Positions 7,907-16,470 of a stretch of DNA of 64,000 nucleotides are shown here, piece by piece (within the stretch, counting starts at the first letter, position 1; each line of letters opens with the position of its first letter). The DNA comes from Bradyrhizobium sp. AUGA SZCCT0176 (GTDB taxonomy: Bacteria > Pseudomonadota > Alphaproteobacteria > Rhizobiales > Xanthobacteraceae). The notes under the pieces are model-generated. The model searched no databases. It worked only from the letters and a program-made list of their open reading frames with translations, and had not been told where the DNA came from. The DNA is taken from the NCBI RefSeq assembly GCF_018130145.1, contig NZ_JAFCMB010000010.1:62001-126000 (forward strand). The letters run 5' to 3'. The translations under genes were made by a program, and so were the position numbers.

Positions 7907-7936
7907 GGAGTTGGTTAGCGACGTCTAACCTACTCC
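7907..7936. promoter_or_regulatory. Inverted repeat between asd and the GST gene
   Basis: GGAGT-T-GGTTAG is followed by a 6-nt centre CGACGT and CTAACC-T-ACTCC, an imperfect palindrome with 11 paired positions and one T-T mismatch per arm. It lies 64 nt upstream of the GST start and 11 nt past the asd stop. It could be an operator for the GST gene or a weak asd terminator. No T-run is present. Confidence 0.4.
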
Positions 7937-7947
7937 ACGCGTTCACC

Positions 7948-8973
7948 TCACGCCATCGCGCGCTGCGGCAGCAGCTCCGCGATCTGGACGGCGTTCAGGG
8001 CGGCGCCCTTCAACAGCTGGTCTGCCGAGACGAACATCGCGATCGAATGGCCTGTGGGATCGCTGAGATCCTTGCGGATGCGGCCGACCAGCACGTCGTC
8101 CTGGCCTGAAGCGTCGATCGGCATCGGGAAGTAATTCTTCGCCCGATCATCGACGATTCTGACACCCGGCGCCTTCGACAGGATTGCGCGCACCTCGTCT
8201 TCCGAGATCGGGCGCTCGCATTCAAAGGTGATGGCCTCGCAATGCGCGCGCAGCACCGGCACCCGCACGCAGGTGACGCCGATCGCGATCTTCTCGTCCT
8301 CGAAAATCTTCCGCGTCTCCTTGATGACCTTGGTCTCTTCGTCGTTATAGCCCGTCGCCGGATCGATCGCGGTGTTGTGGCTGAACACGTTGAAGGCGTA
8401 GGGAAGCGGGATCACCTTGGGCGTAAACGGCCGCCCCTCGAGGTTGGCGCGGGTCGATTCCCTGAGTTCCTCCATCGCCGCCGCACCGGCGCCGCTGGCG
8501 GCCTGATAGGTCGAGATGATCATGCGCTTGATGCGGTTTTGCCTGTGGATCGGCCACAGCGGCACCAGCGCCGTGATCGCCGAGCAATTCGGATTGGCGA
8601 TGATGCCCTTGTGGTCGCGGATGCGGCCCGCGTTGATCTCGGGAATGACCAGCGGCACGTCCGGGTCCATCCGGAAGGCGGACGAATTGTCGACCACGAC
8701 GGCGCCCGACTTCACCGCGATCGGCGCATACTTCTTCGAAATGCTGCCGCCGGCCGAGAACAGGGCGATGTCGACGCCGTGGAAGGAGTGCGGGGTGAGC
8801 TCTTCGATCACCACCTGCTCGCCGCGGAAGTTGACGGTCTGGCCGGCCGAGCGTGCGCTCGCCAGCGCCTTCAGCTTGCCGACGCGGAAATTGCGCTTGT
8901 CCATGGTGGCGATGAATTCGGCCCCGACGGCGCCGGTCACGCCGACAATGGCCACTACTGGATCGTTGCTCAC
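7948..8973 (-). CDS. asd: Aspartate-semialdehyde dehydrogenase
   Basis: Asd reduces L-aspartyl-4-phosphate to aspartate semialdehyde with NADPH, the branch point to lysine/diaminopimelate, threonine and methionine. The N-terminal Rossmann motif is VAIVGVTGAVGAEF. The catalytic cysteine lies in IANPNCSAITALVPLWPIHR. The substrate-binding Arg/His region is CVRVPVLRAHCEAITFECER. From the GTG at 8973 (product beginning MSNDPVVAIVG) it has 341 residues; an upstream ATG at 9009 adds a non-conserved stretch and would fall almost inside the terminator hairpin. The leader region (9011-9139) suggests attenuation control. Confidence 0.95.
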   Translation of the reverse strand: MSNDPVVAIVGVTGAVGAEFIATMDKRNFRVGKLKALASARSAGQTVNFRGEQVVIEELTPHSFHGVDIALFSAGGSISKKYAPIAVKSGAVVVDNSSAFRMDPDVPLVIPEINAGRIRDHKGIIANPNCSAITALVPLWPIHRQNRIKRMIISTYQAASGAGAAAMEELRESTRANLEGRPFTPKVIPLPYAFNVFSHNTAIDPATGYNDEETKVIKETRKIFEDEKIAIGVTCVRVPVLRAHCEAITFECERPISEDEVRAILSKAPGVRIVDDRAKNYFPMPIDASGQDDVLVGRIRKDLSDPTGHSIAMFVSADQLLKGAALNAVQIAELLPQRAMA

Positions 8974-9010
8974 GTTCGTCTTCCTTTGGTTTGAGTAGGC
9001 TGCAGGCAAT

Positions 9011-9042
9011 AAAAAAGCCCCGGTCCTTTTCAGGCGGGGCTT
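9011..9042 (-). terminator. Rho-independent terminator (possible attenuator) upstream of asd
   Basis: Read on the minus strand, AAGCCCCG pairs perfectly with CGGGGCTT, with an inner CCT-GAAA-AGG mini-stem, and is followed by a run of six T. It sits 38 nt upstream of the asd GTG and 26 nt downstream of the short reading frame at 9068-9139. The geometry is that of a leader-peptide attenuator. Confidence 0.75.
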
Positions 9043-9067
9043 CGGTTCAGATGATGCGATCGTTCGA

Positions 9068-9139
9068 CTACGCGCGCACGGCTCCCGAGCCCCCCAAGGG
9101 TGCTTTGGTTTTCGCGGTACGTTTGGTGGTCGCGTTCAT
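9068..9139 (-). CDS. Putative leader peptide of asd (23 residues)
   Basis: The ATG at 9139 opens a 23-codon frame ending at TAG 9068-9070. It begins MNATTKRTAKTK: of the first twelve residues, four are Thr (all ACC) and three are Lys (all AAA, although this GC-rich genome normally favours AAG). Thr and Lys are both end products of the aspartate pathway. A strong terminator follows at once and then asd. No strong Shine-Dalgarno sequence is visible upstream, which weakens the case. It may instead be a tiny independent protein. Confidence 0.4.
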   Translation of the reverse strand: MNATTKRTAKTKAPLGGSGAVRA

Positions 9140-9248
9140 GGGGCGGACTTATGCGGGAGACTTGTGCCGCCGTCAACGGGTTTTGGAGGGAAAAAGAGGC
9201 TGAATGGCCTGTTGAACAGGGCGCATCTGTTACGCCATAAGCTCACCC

Positions 9249-10382
9249 ATGGACGTTCCCAATCATTTCGAGCTGCTCACCACCTGCGGCCAGGCCCGGC
9301 TCGGCCGGCTCGCCACCCCGCACGGCATCGTGCGGACGCCGGCCTTCATGCCGGTCGGCACCGCGGGCGCGATGAAGGGCATGCATTGGCGCGAGGTGCG
9401 CGATGCCGGCGCCGATATCGTGCTCGGCAATACCTATCATCTGATGCTGCGGCCGGGGGCCGAGCGGATCGCCGCCCTTGGCGGCTTGCAGAAATTCACG
9501 GGCTGGCAGGGGCCGATGCTGACCGATTCCGGCGGCTTCCAGGTGATGTCACTTTCAGAGCTGCGCAAGGTGACAGAGCACGCCGTGACCTTTCGCTCGC
9601 ATATCGACGGCGCCAAGGTCGAGCTGTCGCCAGAACGATCGATCGAGGTGCAGCGGCTGCTCGGCTCGGATATCGCCATGCAGATGGACGAATGCGTGCG
9701 GCTACCGGCCGAACGCGCCGACATCGAACGTGCGATGCAGCTCTCGTTGCGCTGGGCCGAGCGCTCAAAACGCGCCTTCGAGAGTGCGCCTCCCGGCTAC
9801 ATGCTGTTCGGCATCGTGCAGGGCGGCGACGTGCCCGAACTGCGCCATGTGAGCGCGCGCGGGCTGGTCGAGATCGGGTTCCACGGTTATGCGATCGGCG
9901 GCCTTGCGGTCGGCGAACCCCAGGCGGTGATGCTCGCCATGATCGAGGAGACCGCGCCCCGGCTGCCGCAGGATCGTCCGCGCTATCTGATGGGCGTCGG
10001 CACGCCCGAAGATCTGCTGGAGGCGGTAGCGCGCGGCATCGACATGTTCGACTGCGTGATGCCGACCCGCAACGGCCGGCACGGCATGGCATTTACCCGC
10101 TTCGGCCAGATCAATCTGCGCAATGCCCGTCACGCCGACGATCCGAGGCCGCTGGACGAGGAGAGCACGTGGCCGGCGACGCGCGAATACTCGCGCGCCT
10201 ACCTGCATCATCTGGTGCGATCAGGCGAGACGCTGGGCGCGATGCTGCTGTCGGAAATCAATATCGCGTACTATCAGAGTCTGATGCAGGGCATGCGGGA
10301 CGCGATCGGCAACGGCAGCTTTGAAGCGTTCAAAAAACAAACGCGCGCCGAATGGGCGCGCGGTGACATTGCTCCGAGGTAA
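9249..10382 (+). CDS. tgt: Queuine tRNA-ribosyltransferase
   Basis: Tgt exchanges guanine-34 in GUN-anticodon tRNAs for the queuosine precursor preQ1. The protein is 377 residues, as usual. Recognisable parts are LTDSGGFQVMSLSELRKVTE (active-site Asp), FRSHIDGAKVELSPERSIEV, the substrate-binding GIVQGGDVPELR, the RYLMGVGTPEDLLEAVARG segment and FDCVMPTRNGRHG with the nucleophilic Asp. The typical zinc-ligand cysteines (C-x-C-x2-C near residue 305) are missing: the region reads RHADDPRPLDEES, so this is the zinc-lacking variant. The second enzyme of the pathway, queA, is at 4875. Confidence 0.95.
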   Translation: MDVPNHFELLTTCGQARLGRLATPHGIVRTPAFMPVGTAGAMKGMHWREVRDAGADIVLGNTYHLMLRPGAERIAALGGLQKFTGWQGPMLTDSGGFQVMSLSELRKVTEHAVTFRSHIDGAKVELSPERSIEVQRLLGSDIAMQMDECVRLPAERADIERAMQLSLRWAERSKRAFESAPPGYMLFGIVQGGDVPELRHVSARGLVEIGFHGYAIGGLAVGEPQAVMLAMIEETAPRLPQDRPRYLMGVGTPEDLLEAVARGIDMFDCVMPTRNGRHGMAFTRFGQINLRNARHADDPRPLDEESTWPATREYSRAYLHHLVRSGETLGAMLLSEINIAYYQSLMQGMRDAIGNGSFEAFKKQTRAEWARGDIAPR

Positions 10383-10388
10383 AGGACC

Positions 10389-10601
10389 TCAGTTACAGGC
10401 GAACCTCCGGATCGAATGCTTGGTCACGAAGCCGTAACCGCAGGTATCGCAGGTCCAGAGATAACCGATGACGTTGTCATACATGTAGGCGGAAGCTTCC
10501 GCGGCCACCATGGAGTCCGCACATACCGGGCAGGTCGGTAAATCACAGCCACGCGGGTCGGGCCTAGATGCGACGGACAGGACTTCAGCAACTGCTGGCA
10601 T
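10389..10601 (-). CDS. Small zinc-ribbon-like protein
   Basis: This 70-residue protein has two C-x2-C pairs, LPTCPVCADSM and WTCDTCGYGF, spaced about 25 residues apart, the arrangement of a treble-clef or zinc-ribbon metal site. It is convergent with tgt; their stop codons lie 7 nt apart around a small inverted repeat (GAGGT/ACCTC). Function unknown; a similar zinc-ribbon mini-protein occurs at 38867. Confidence 0.65.
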   Translation of the reverse strand: MPAVAEVLSVASRPDPRGCDLPTCPVCADSMVAAEASAYMYDNVIGYLWTCDTCGYGFVTKHSIRRFACN

Positions 10602-10832
10602 CGTGACCTCCTTGCGATCTGAAGCGGAAGCTCAACTCACGACGAAAGTATAAACCGATTTATTTGACGTTGTCGCAACACAAATGCGTTGGAACGACGT
10701 TATCGGCGAACTTTCGATTTTGCGATGCAGCGAATTTTGACTCTGACGTTTCGGACTTGCGCATCAGCTCGGCCACCTCCTAAGTAAGAGAGCCCCGAAT
10801 TCCGGGCATATTATCACTATAGGAGCGTTGTG

Positions 10833-11810
<978 letters not shown>

Positions 11811-11812
11811 CG

Positions 11813-12052
11813 ATGGCGGACCAGCCGAGACGGCCGAGGACCCTGAACGACGCCCGCAGCGAAGCCGAGGCGGCGTTCAAGCGCACCACCACCAAGGTGG
11901 TGGAGGCACCACCGAAGCCGACGGCGCTTCCCGGCGTGAAGGAACTGGTGTCGCTGCGCATCGACCAGGATGTGCTCGAATATTTCCAGGAAGGCGGCGC
12001 CGGCTGGCAGGACCGGATCAACGCGGCGTTGCGCAAGGCCGCCGGCAAATAG
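11813..12052 (+). CDS. BrnA antitoxin/DUF4415-like protein, apparently without toxin
   Basis: This 79-residue protein has a disordered charged N-half and a C-terminal segment VSLRIDQDVLEYFQEGGAGW followed by QDRINAALRKAAGK. This matches the ribbon-helix-helix-like end of BrnA/DUF4415 proteins (V-x-L-R-h-D-x-D-V-h-x-h-F, G-x-G-W-Q-x-R-I-N-A-x-L). BrnA normally neutralises the BrnT RNase encoded just upstream. Here cysK occupies that position, 2 nt away, and no BrnT-like frame is visible. It may be a co-opted regulator. Confidence 0.7.
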   Translation: MADQPRRPRTLNDARSEAEAAFKRTTTKVVEAPPKPTALPGVKELVSLRIDQDVLEYFQEGGAGWQDRINAALRKAAGK

Positions 12053-12074
12053 CCCTCGAAACAGATACGCGCGA

Positions 12075-12437
12075 ATGCGTCCTGTCCTCGCCCGCTTCCG
12101 GCTGGTTGTCCTGAGCTGCTTCGGATTGGCGATCGGCGGCTGCCTCGCCGATCCGGCGAGGGCGGATCAGGCGCCGTTCACCTGCACGATCCTGCCGGGC
12201 GAGGAGATCGCCAGCATCGCGATGACGAACCCGCTCGCCAGCGACGCTTCCTGCATCGTCACGTGTAGATTCTCGACCACCAAATACGACAACAATCCGC
12301 AGATCACCTGTGCCAAGTCGGTGCCCTCGGGCAAGGAAGTGGAGATGTGCCGGCTGACGTCGGGCGGCGACAAATTCGTCAAACTGACCGGAGGCAACGC
12401 GGACTGCTTGGGGCTGTCCAACCCCAGTTCCGAATGA
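12075..12437 (+). CDS. Secreted cysteine-containing hypothetical protein
   Basis: From the ATG at 12075 it is 120 residues with a signal sequence (VVLSCFGLAIGGCLADPARA). The cleavage region could be a weak lipobox (IGGC) or a signal peptidase I site after ARA. The mature part carries five or more cysteines (FTCTILPG, SCIVTCRFST, ITCAKS, EMCRL, ADCLGL), suggesting a disulfide-bonded periplasmic protein. It is the last gene before a strong terminator and may share the cysK transcript. Function unknown. Confidence 0.6.
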   Translation: MRPVLARFRLVVLSCFGLAIGGCLADPARADQAPFTCTILPGEEIASIAMTNPLASDASCIVTCRFSTTKYDNNPQITCAKSVPSGKEVEMCRLTSGGDKFVKLTGGNADCLGLSNPSSE

Positions 12438-12465
12438 AAAAGCCCGGGATGATCCCGGGCTTTTT
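12437..12465. terminator. Bidirectional rho-independent terminator
   Basis: AAAAAGCCCGGGAT is followed by ATCCCGGGCTTTTT: a perfect GC-rich stem with A-tract and T-tract on the two sides, so it can act on both strands. It lies between the convergent gene ending at 12437 and the metacaspase-like gene ending at 12509. Confidence 0.85.
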
Positions 12466-12508
12466 GCTGTCGATTGTGCGTAGGGCTTTCGCTCGAAAAC
12501 GCTATTCC

Positions 12509-13915
12509 CTAGCGAAGCATGCCGCCCATGACGCCGCCGATGAAACGGCCGGCACCCGCCGGATCGGGGCCGCCGCCACCGCTGTGTTGACGCTGCGGCT
12601 GCGGTTGACCACCGCCACTATTGGCGCGGCGGCGCGGCTTTTCCTCGTCGCTGGAACTTGCGGTCGGCGGCGCCGCCACGATCTCGGTCAACAGGGCCTT
12701 GTGCTGCAGCCTGTTGAGGTAGCCGCTCTTGGGGTAGCCGCGGGCGGCCTGCCAGCGCGTGATCACGGCCCGGGTCGGTGCATCGAAGGTGCCGGACATT
12801 TTGGTGTCGAAGCCGAGACCGTTCAGGCGGCGCTGGACGTCGCGGCGCTGGCCCTTGTCGAGGCCAATCTGATCCTCGGTGGTCTGGTTCGCTTCGTCCT
12901 TGAACGTCGCCGGATCGATGCCGGTGGTCAGGTTGCGCGTGGCGTTGTCCGGTTTGCTCTCCAGGGAGGCGATCCGTGCCAGCGCCAGCGATTTGAACTG
13001 ACCGTTGGGATAGCTCGACACGTAGGCGTTGAGCTCTTCCGCCTTGTTGGAGTCCTTGATCGAGCGCCAGAACTCGAGTTCGACGTCGCTGCCCGGTGCG
13101 GCGGCGACCACCGCCGGCGTGGTTCCGGGCGCGGCAGGCGCGGGCGCACCGTTGAGGTAAACCGCACCGGTCAGATTGGTGTTGCCCCAGGGCAATTGAC
13201 CCTTGTTGGTTTCCTCCTGGACCTGCGCGCGGACCTTGGTCATCGCCTGCTGAAGCTCGACGCCGGGCTGGGTGAGGTTGGCGAGCAGCGCGCGGGTGAA
13301 CGGGCTATTGCCGCCTTCCTTGCCGTCAAGCGCGGTCTGGCCGGGGCCGGTCGCAAACGCGATCAGCGTGCCTTCGCCGGATTTCATTTCGGCAAGGCCA
13401 GTCTGCACCGACACGCTGCGGGTGGACGGCGCGTTGGACTTGATCTTGGCGGCGAACGGATTGTCGCGGCAGGCATCGAGCAGCACCAGCTTGACCTTGG
13501 CGTCGCTCATGGTCTGGTCGAGCGTGAGATCGATATTGATGGCTGCGCCGAGCTTGACGTCCATTTCCGATTTGATGTCGGCGTCGATCGGCAGCAGATA
13601 ATTGGTGCCGCCGATGGCGATGCCGTGGCCGGCGTAGAAGAACACTGCCACGTCGGCGCCCTGCGCCTTCTTGCCGAAATCGAGCAGCTTTTCCGTCATC
13701 TTGTCGCGGGTCAGGTTGGAGCCTTCCACCACTTCAAAACCGACGTTGCGCAAGGCGGCTGCCATCGCCTTCGCGTCGATCGACGGATTGGGCAACGCGG
13801 CGACGTTCTTGTAGGTGCCGTTCCCGACCACGAAGGCAACCCGCCTTTCGGCACTGGCGGCGCCGGCGGTGAAGACCATGCAGATCAGGGAAAGGACGAG
13901 GGTTGGGAAGCGCAT
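12509..13915 (-). CDS. Secreted caspase-family (C14) peptidase with peptidoglycan-binding-like tail
   Basis: This 468-residue protein has a signal peptide (residues 1-22). The caspase-like p20 domain starts at RRVAFVVGNGTYKN; the catalytic dyad is visible as His97 in FFYAGHGIAIGG and Cys149 in LVLLDACRDNPF. After the peptidase domain comes a Pro/Ala-rich linker, a region like Sel1/TPR-type helices (ELEFWRSIKDSNKAEELNAY), and near residue 365 a peptidoglycan-binding-1-like motif (VQRRLNGLGFDTKMSGTFDA). The C-terminus is Gly/Gln-rich. Bacterial relatives (orthocaspases) cleave after basic residues. Its targets are unknown; export suggests an envelope role. Confidence 0.88.
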   Translation of the reverse strand: MRFPTLVLSLICMVFTAGAASAERRVAFVVGNGTYKNVAALPNPSIDAKAMAAALRNVGFEVVEGSNLTRDKMTEKLLDFGKKAQGADVAVFFYAGHGIAIGGTNYLLPIDADIKSEMDVKLGAAINIDLTLDQTMSDAKVKLVLLDACRDNPFAAKIKSNAPSTRSVSVQTGLAEMKSGEGTLIAFATGPGQTALDGKEGGNSPFTRALLANLTQPGVELQQAMTKVRAQVQEETNKGQLPWGNTNLTGAVYLNGAPAPAAPGTTPAVVAAAPGSDVELEFWRSIKDSNKAEELNAYVSSYPNGQFKSLALARIASLESKPDNATRNLTTGIDPATFKDEANQTTEDQIGLDKGQRRDVQRRLNGLGFDTKMSGTFDAPTRAVITRWQAARGYPKSGYLNRLQHKALLTEIVAAPPTASSSDEEKPRRRANSGGGQPQPQRQHSGGGGPDPAGAGRFIGGVMGGMLR

Positions 13916-14113
13916 CAGAAAAATCCCCCTGGCAGAATCGAAAAAGATTTCGGCGGCAACATTGGCCGCAGGTTACACGAAAAAAATCACACCGCGCCAG
14001 AAAAATGGGGAGCTTGCCCAAGTCCCTGAAGCCGTGCGATTCGCCGTTAAGCTATTGAATCTACCCGAGACCTCGTGCGATCCAGATCACAATTTGGTGG
14101 GTAAAATCCGAAT

Positions 14114-14992
14114 TCAGGTTGCTGCCCGCGCGGGAACCGGATTGGTCGCGCGCAAGTTCAGCAGATTGCCGGCCAGGATCAGGATGGCGCCGAGCACGGT
14201 GAACAGGTCGAGCCGCTCCGCATAGATCAGCCAGCCCGCGGTGGCGGTTAAGGGAACCCGCAGGAAATCCATCGGGATCACCACCGTCGCATCGGCATGC
14301 AGCAACGCGCGTGCCATGCAGTAGTGGGAGAACGTGCCGCAGAAAGCGATCACGACGACCCAGCCCCAGGCGTTAGCCGGCGGCCACGTCCAGACGTAGA
14401 GCGCGGGAAAAAACCCGGCCACAGATTGTATCGCCAGCATCCAGAAAATGATCGCGACCGAATGTTCGGTCCGGGTCAGCGATTTGACCATCGCGATCGA
14501 GATGCCGAAGCCGACCGCGGCCGCCAGCGCAATCAATTGTCCGGGATTGACCTCGCCGGTCGCCGGGCGAACGATGACAATGACGCCGACGATGCCGAGC
14601 ACGATGGCCGCGACCTTCCAGACCGTCATCCGCTCGCCGAGAAACATCGCGGCCAGGATCGCGGTCCAGATCGGCATCGTGAATTCGATCGCCACCACCT
14701 GACCGATCGGAATCAGCGTCAGCGCGAAAAACCAGCCGAGCTGCGCGCCGTAGTGAATGAGGTTGCGCGAGATGTGCATGTGCAGCCGCGCGGTTTTCAG
14801 GATGGCAAATCCGCCATTGGCGCGGATCATCGGATACAGCAGGAAGAAGCCGATGATCGTGCGCATCTCCATCAGCTGGAACACGTTCAGCTCGCGCATG
14901 CCTTCGCGGCCGGCGACCACCACGATCAGCATCAAGGCGAGCCAGCCCGACATCCACAGTGCAGCCAGTGATTTGGAAGGTGTGCGGTCCAT
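14114..14992 (-). CDS. DMT superfamily (EamA) transporter
   Basis: This 292-residue polytopic membrane protein has about ten predicted helices organised as two EamA repeats. The first repeat includes VAIEFTMPIWTAILAAMFLGE (the conserved P-x-x-x-x-x-x-x-x-x-x-L-G-E end of repeat one) and the second ends in LFTVLGAILILAGNLLNLRA. Members export amino acids, metabolites or drugs by proton exchange; the substrate is not predictable here. The gene stands alone. Confidence 0.88.
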   Translation of the reverse strand: MDRTPSKSLAALWMSGWLALMLIVVVAGREGMRELNVFQLMEMRTIIGFFLLYPMIRANGGFAILKTARLHMHISRNLIHYGAQLGWFFALTLIPIGQVVAIEFTMPIWTAILAAMFLGERMTVWKVAAIVLGIVGVIVIVRPATGEVNPGQLIALAAAVGFGISIAMVKSLTRTEHSVAIIFWMLAIQSVAGFFPALYVWTWPPANAWGWVVVIAFCGTFSHYCMARALLHADATVVIPMDFLRVPLTATAGWLIYAERLDLFTVLGAILILAGNLLNLRATNPVPARAAT

Positions 14993-15163
14993 GCGCTAGC
15001 GGCTGAGTTGGGCTGACTTAGAGGGGCAGGCGGGTATCGGCGAGCGCTCGGCGATTTGCAACGTGCAAATCTGCGGACGCAGCGATGCGCGGGCGCCAAT
15101 TTCGCTCTGGGAGGCAGTGCGGGATCGGTGCTAAGGATCGGCCCGTCTCAGGAGGACTTATCC

Positions 15164-15562
15164 ATGCGTATCCTACAACCGGCCGAATGGTCGAAACCCC
15201 GCGGCTTTTCACATGGTGTCGAGGTCGATGGTCCCGGCAAATGGATCGTGCTGGCCGGCCAGACCGGCGGCGACGAGAAGGGCGACTATCAGCCCGACAT
15301 GGCCGCCCAGGTCGGCACGGCGCTGAAGCGGATCATCAAACTGCTTGGCGAGGCAGGGGCTGGTCCCGAACACATCGTTCGCCTGACCTGGTATCTGACC
15401 AGCCGCAGCGAATATGAGGCGGCGGGCGCCGGGATCGGCGCGGCCTGGAAGGAAACGCTTGGTCGCAACTTCCCGCCATCGACGCTGCTCTACATCGACG
15501 GACTGGTCGATGTCAGGGCCAAGGTCGAACTCGAAGTCACCGCTTACGTGCCCAAGTCTTGA
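15164..15562 (+). CDS. RidA family (YjgF/UK114) protein
   Basis: This 132-residue protein is of the trimeric RidA fold, whose members deaminate reactive enamine/imine intermediates of PLP enzymes. Visible elements are IVLAGQTGGDEKG, an internal helix TALKRIIKLLGEAGAGPEHIVRL (described, not fully listed), and the end segment PPSTLLYIDGLVDVRAKVELEV, in which the usual catalytic Arg of RPARS is not seen, so it is a divergent subgroup. An AGGAGG site precedes the ATG at 15164. The next small gene follows after 43 nt. Confidence 0.85.
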   Translation: MRILQPAEWSKPRGFSHGVEVDGPGKWIVLAGQTGGDEKGDYQPDMAAQVGTALKRIIKLLGEAGAGPEHIVRLTWYLTSRSEYEAAGAGIGAAWKETLGRNFPPSTLLYIDGLVDVRAKVELEVTAYVPKS

Positions 15563-15605
15563 ATCGGACTTAAGGCGCGCTCGAACAACACAGGAAACAT
15601 AGACC

Positions 15606-15824
15606 ATGACCAACCGCTCGACTTCAGAAGCCCGATCGACTTCAGCGAGTTTCGTGACGGCCTTCGCAACCGGCTGGCCTGAAGCCCAACCCGACATCAT
15701 GGTGCTGTCGCTTACGACCCATAACGGGGTGCAGGATTTTGCCTTCAACAAGGAACAGGCCCTGCTGATCGCAAAGACCATCAAGGAGACTGCTGCGAGG
15801 CTGGAGAAGCCCAAAACCGGCTAG
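15606..15824 (+). CDS. Small hypothetical protein
   Basis: This 72-residue protein has a Ser/Thr-rich N-terminus and a core (ASFVTAFATGWPEAQPDIMV, then LSLTTHNGVQDFAFNKEQA) ending in an amphipathic helix ALLIAKTIKETAARLEK. There is no signal or membrane segment. It is likely co-transcribed with the RidA gene and followed by a terminator at 15850. No family was recognised. Confidence 0.55.
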   Translation: MTNRSTSEARSTSASFVTAFATGWPEAQPDIMVLSLTTHNGVQDFAFNKEQALLIAKTIKETAARLEKPKTG

Positions 15825-15849
15825 TAACCGCAAATACCGCTCCTAACGA

Positions 15850-15877
15850 AAATCGCCCGCTCTTCAGCGGGCGATTT
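15850..15877. terminator. Hairpin terminator between convergent genes
   Basis: AAATCGCCCGCT pairs perfectly with AGCGGGCGATTT (12 bp, 4-nt loop). A-rich and T-rich stem ends allow use on both strands. It separates the gene ending at 15824 from the secreted-protein gene ending at 15913. Confidence 0.75.
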
Positions 15878-15912
15878 GGTATTTGCGACAGGACGGGCGG
15901 ACCGCTGCGGCT

Positions 15913-16470
15913 TTACTTCGAAAGCGAAATGTTGGCGGCGCGGAACTGGCTGTCGGCCCGGATGCTGACGGACTGCTTGTTGCCGGCTGTCTTGAGCGCG
16001 ATGTTGGCGTTGAAACCGACGGTGACGGCCGTGACCTGGAAGTTGCCGCCGCCGCCGCGGCCCTGCAGGCTGCCGGTAATGCCGCGGCTGGTTTCGCTCC
16101 ACTGCCCGACAATCGCGCCGCCCTGGTCGACCACGTTGGCCGTCAGATTGAACCTATAGGCGTCGCTCGCGCAGGTGAGGCTCATGTCCATCTTGACGCC
16201 CGCAACGTCATAGACCGCGCGGCAACGGATGCGTTCGTTGGATCCGTCGTCCAGCGTGACGGTGCCGCCGCCCGCCCACTTGCCGGCCATGCCGGCGTAA
16301 GGCCCGGAGGACTGGGCGTAACTTGCTGGTACTGCAAGCGAAGTCATGAAAAACGCGACGGCTGCAATTGTCAGCCGCCGCGGATAGGCGAAGAATTCTG
16401 ATGTTCGGCTTGTCTTACTGACGGGACGCTTCCCATCGACCGCTACACGGTACACCAGCTGATGCCCCAT
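15913..16470 (-). CDS. Secreted hypothetical protein (Gly-rich beta-type)
   Basis: The conserved part begins after a signal region RRLTIAAVAFFMTSLAVPASYA and continues SSGPYAGMAGKWAGGGTVTL with a cysteine pair (RIRCRAVYD, SLTCASDAYRF) and GSWSE/GQWSET-like strands. This resembles a family of periplasmic beta-rich proteins seen in Bradyrhizobium. The start is unclear: ATG 16347 would leave too short a signal, so I give ATG 16470, which overlaps the upstream gene by 56 nt and yields a long n-region. A near paralogue of similar design precedes it at 16415. Confidence 0.6.
   Translation of the reverse strand: MGHQLVYRVAVDGKRPVSKTSRTSEFFAYPRRLTIAAVAFFMTSLAVPASYAQSSGPYAGMAGKWAGGGTVTLDDGSNERIRCRAVYDVAGVKMDMSLTCASDAYRFNLTANVVDQGGAIVGQWSETSRGITGSLQGRGGGGNFQVTAVTVGFNANIALKTAGNKQSVSIRADSQFRAANISLSK

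Noticed and set aside
12347..14029. 560-codon plus-strand open frame opposite the metacaspase-like gene
   Set aside because: Its translation is Gly/Arg/His-rich and lacks domain patterns, while the minus strand encodes a clear signal peptide and an intact caspase dyad. It is a GC-skew shadow.
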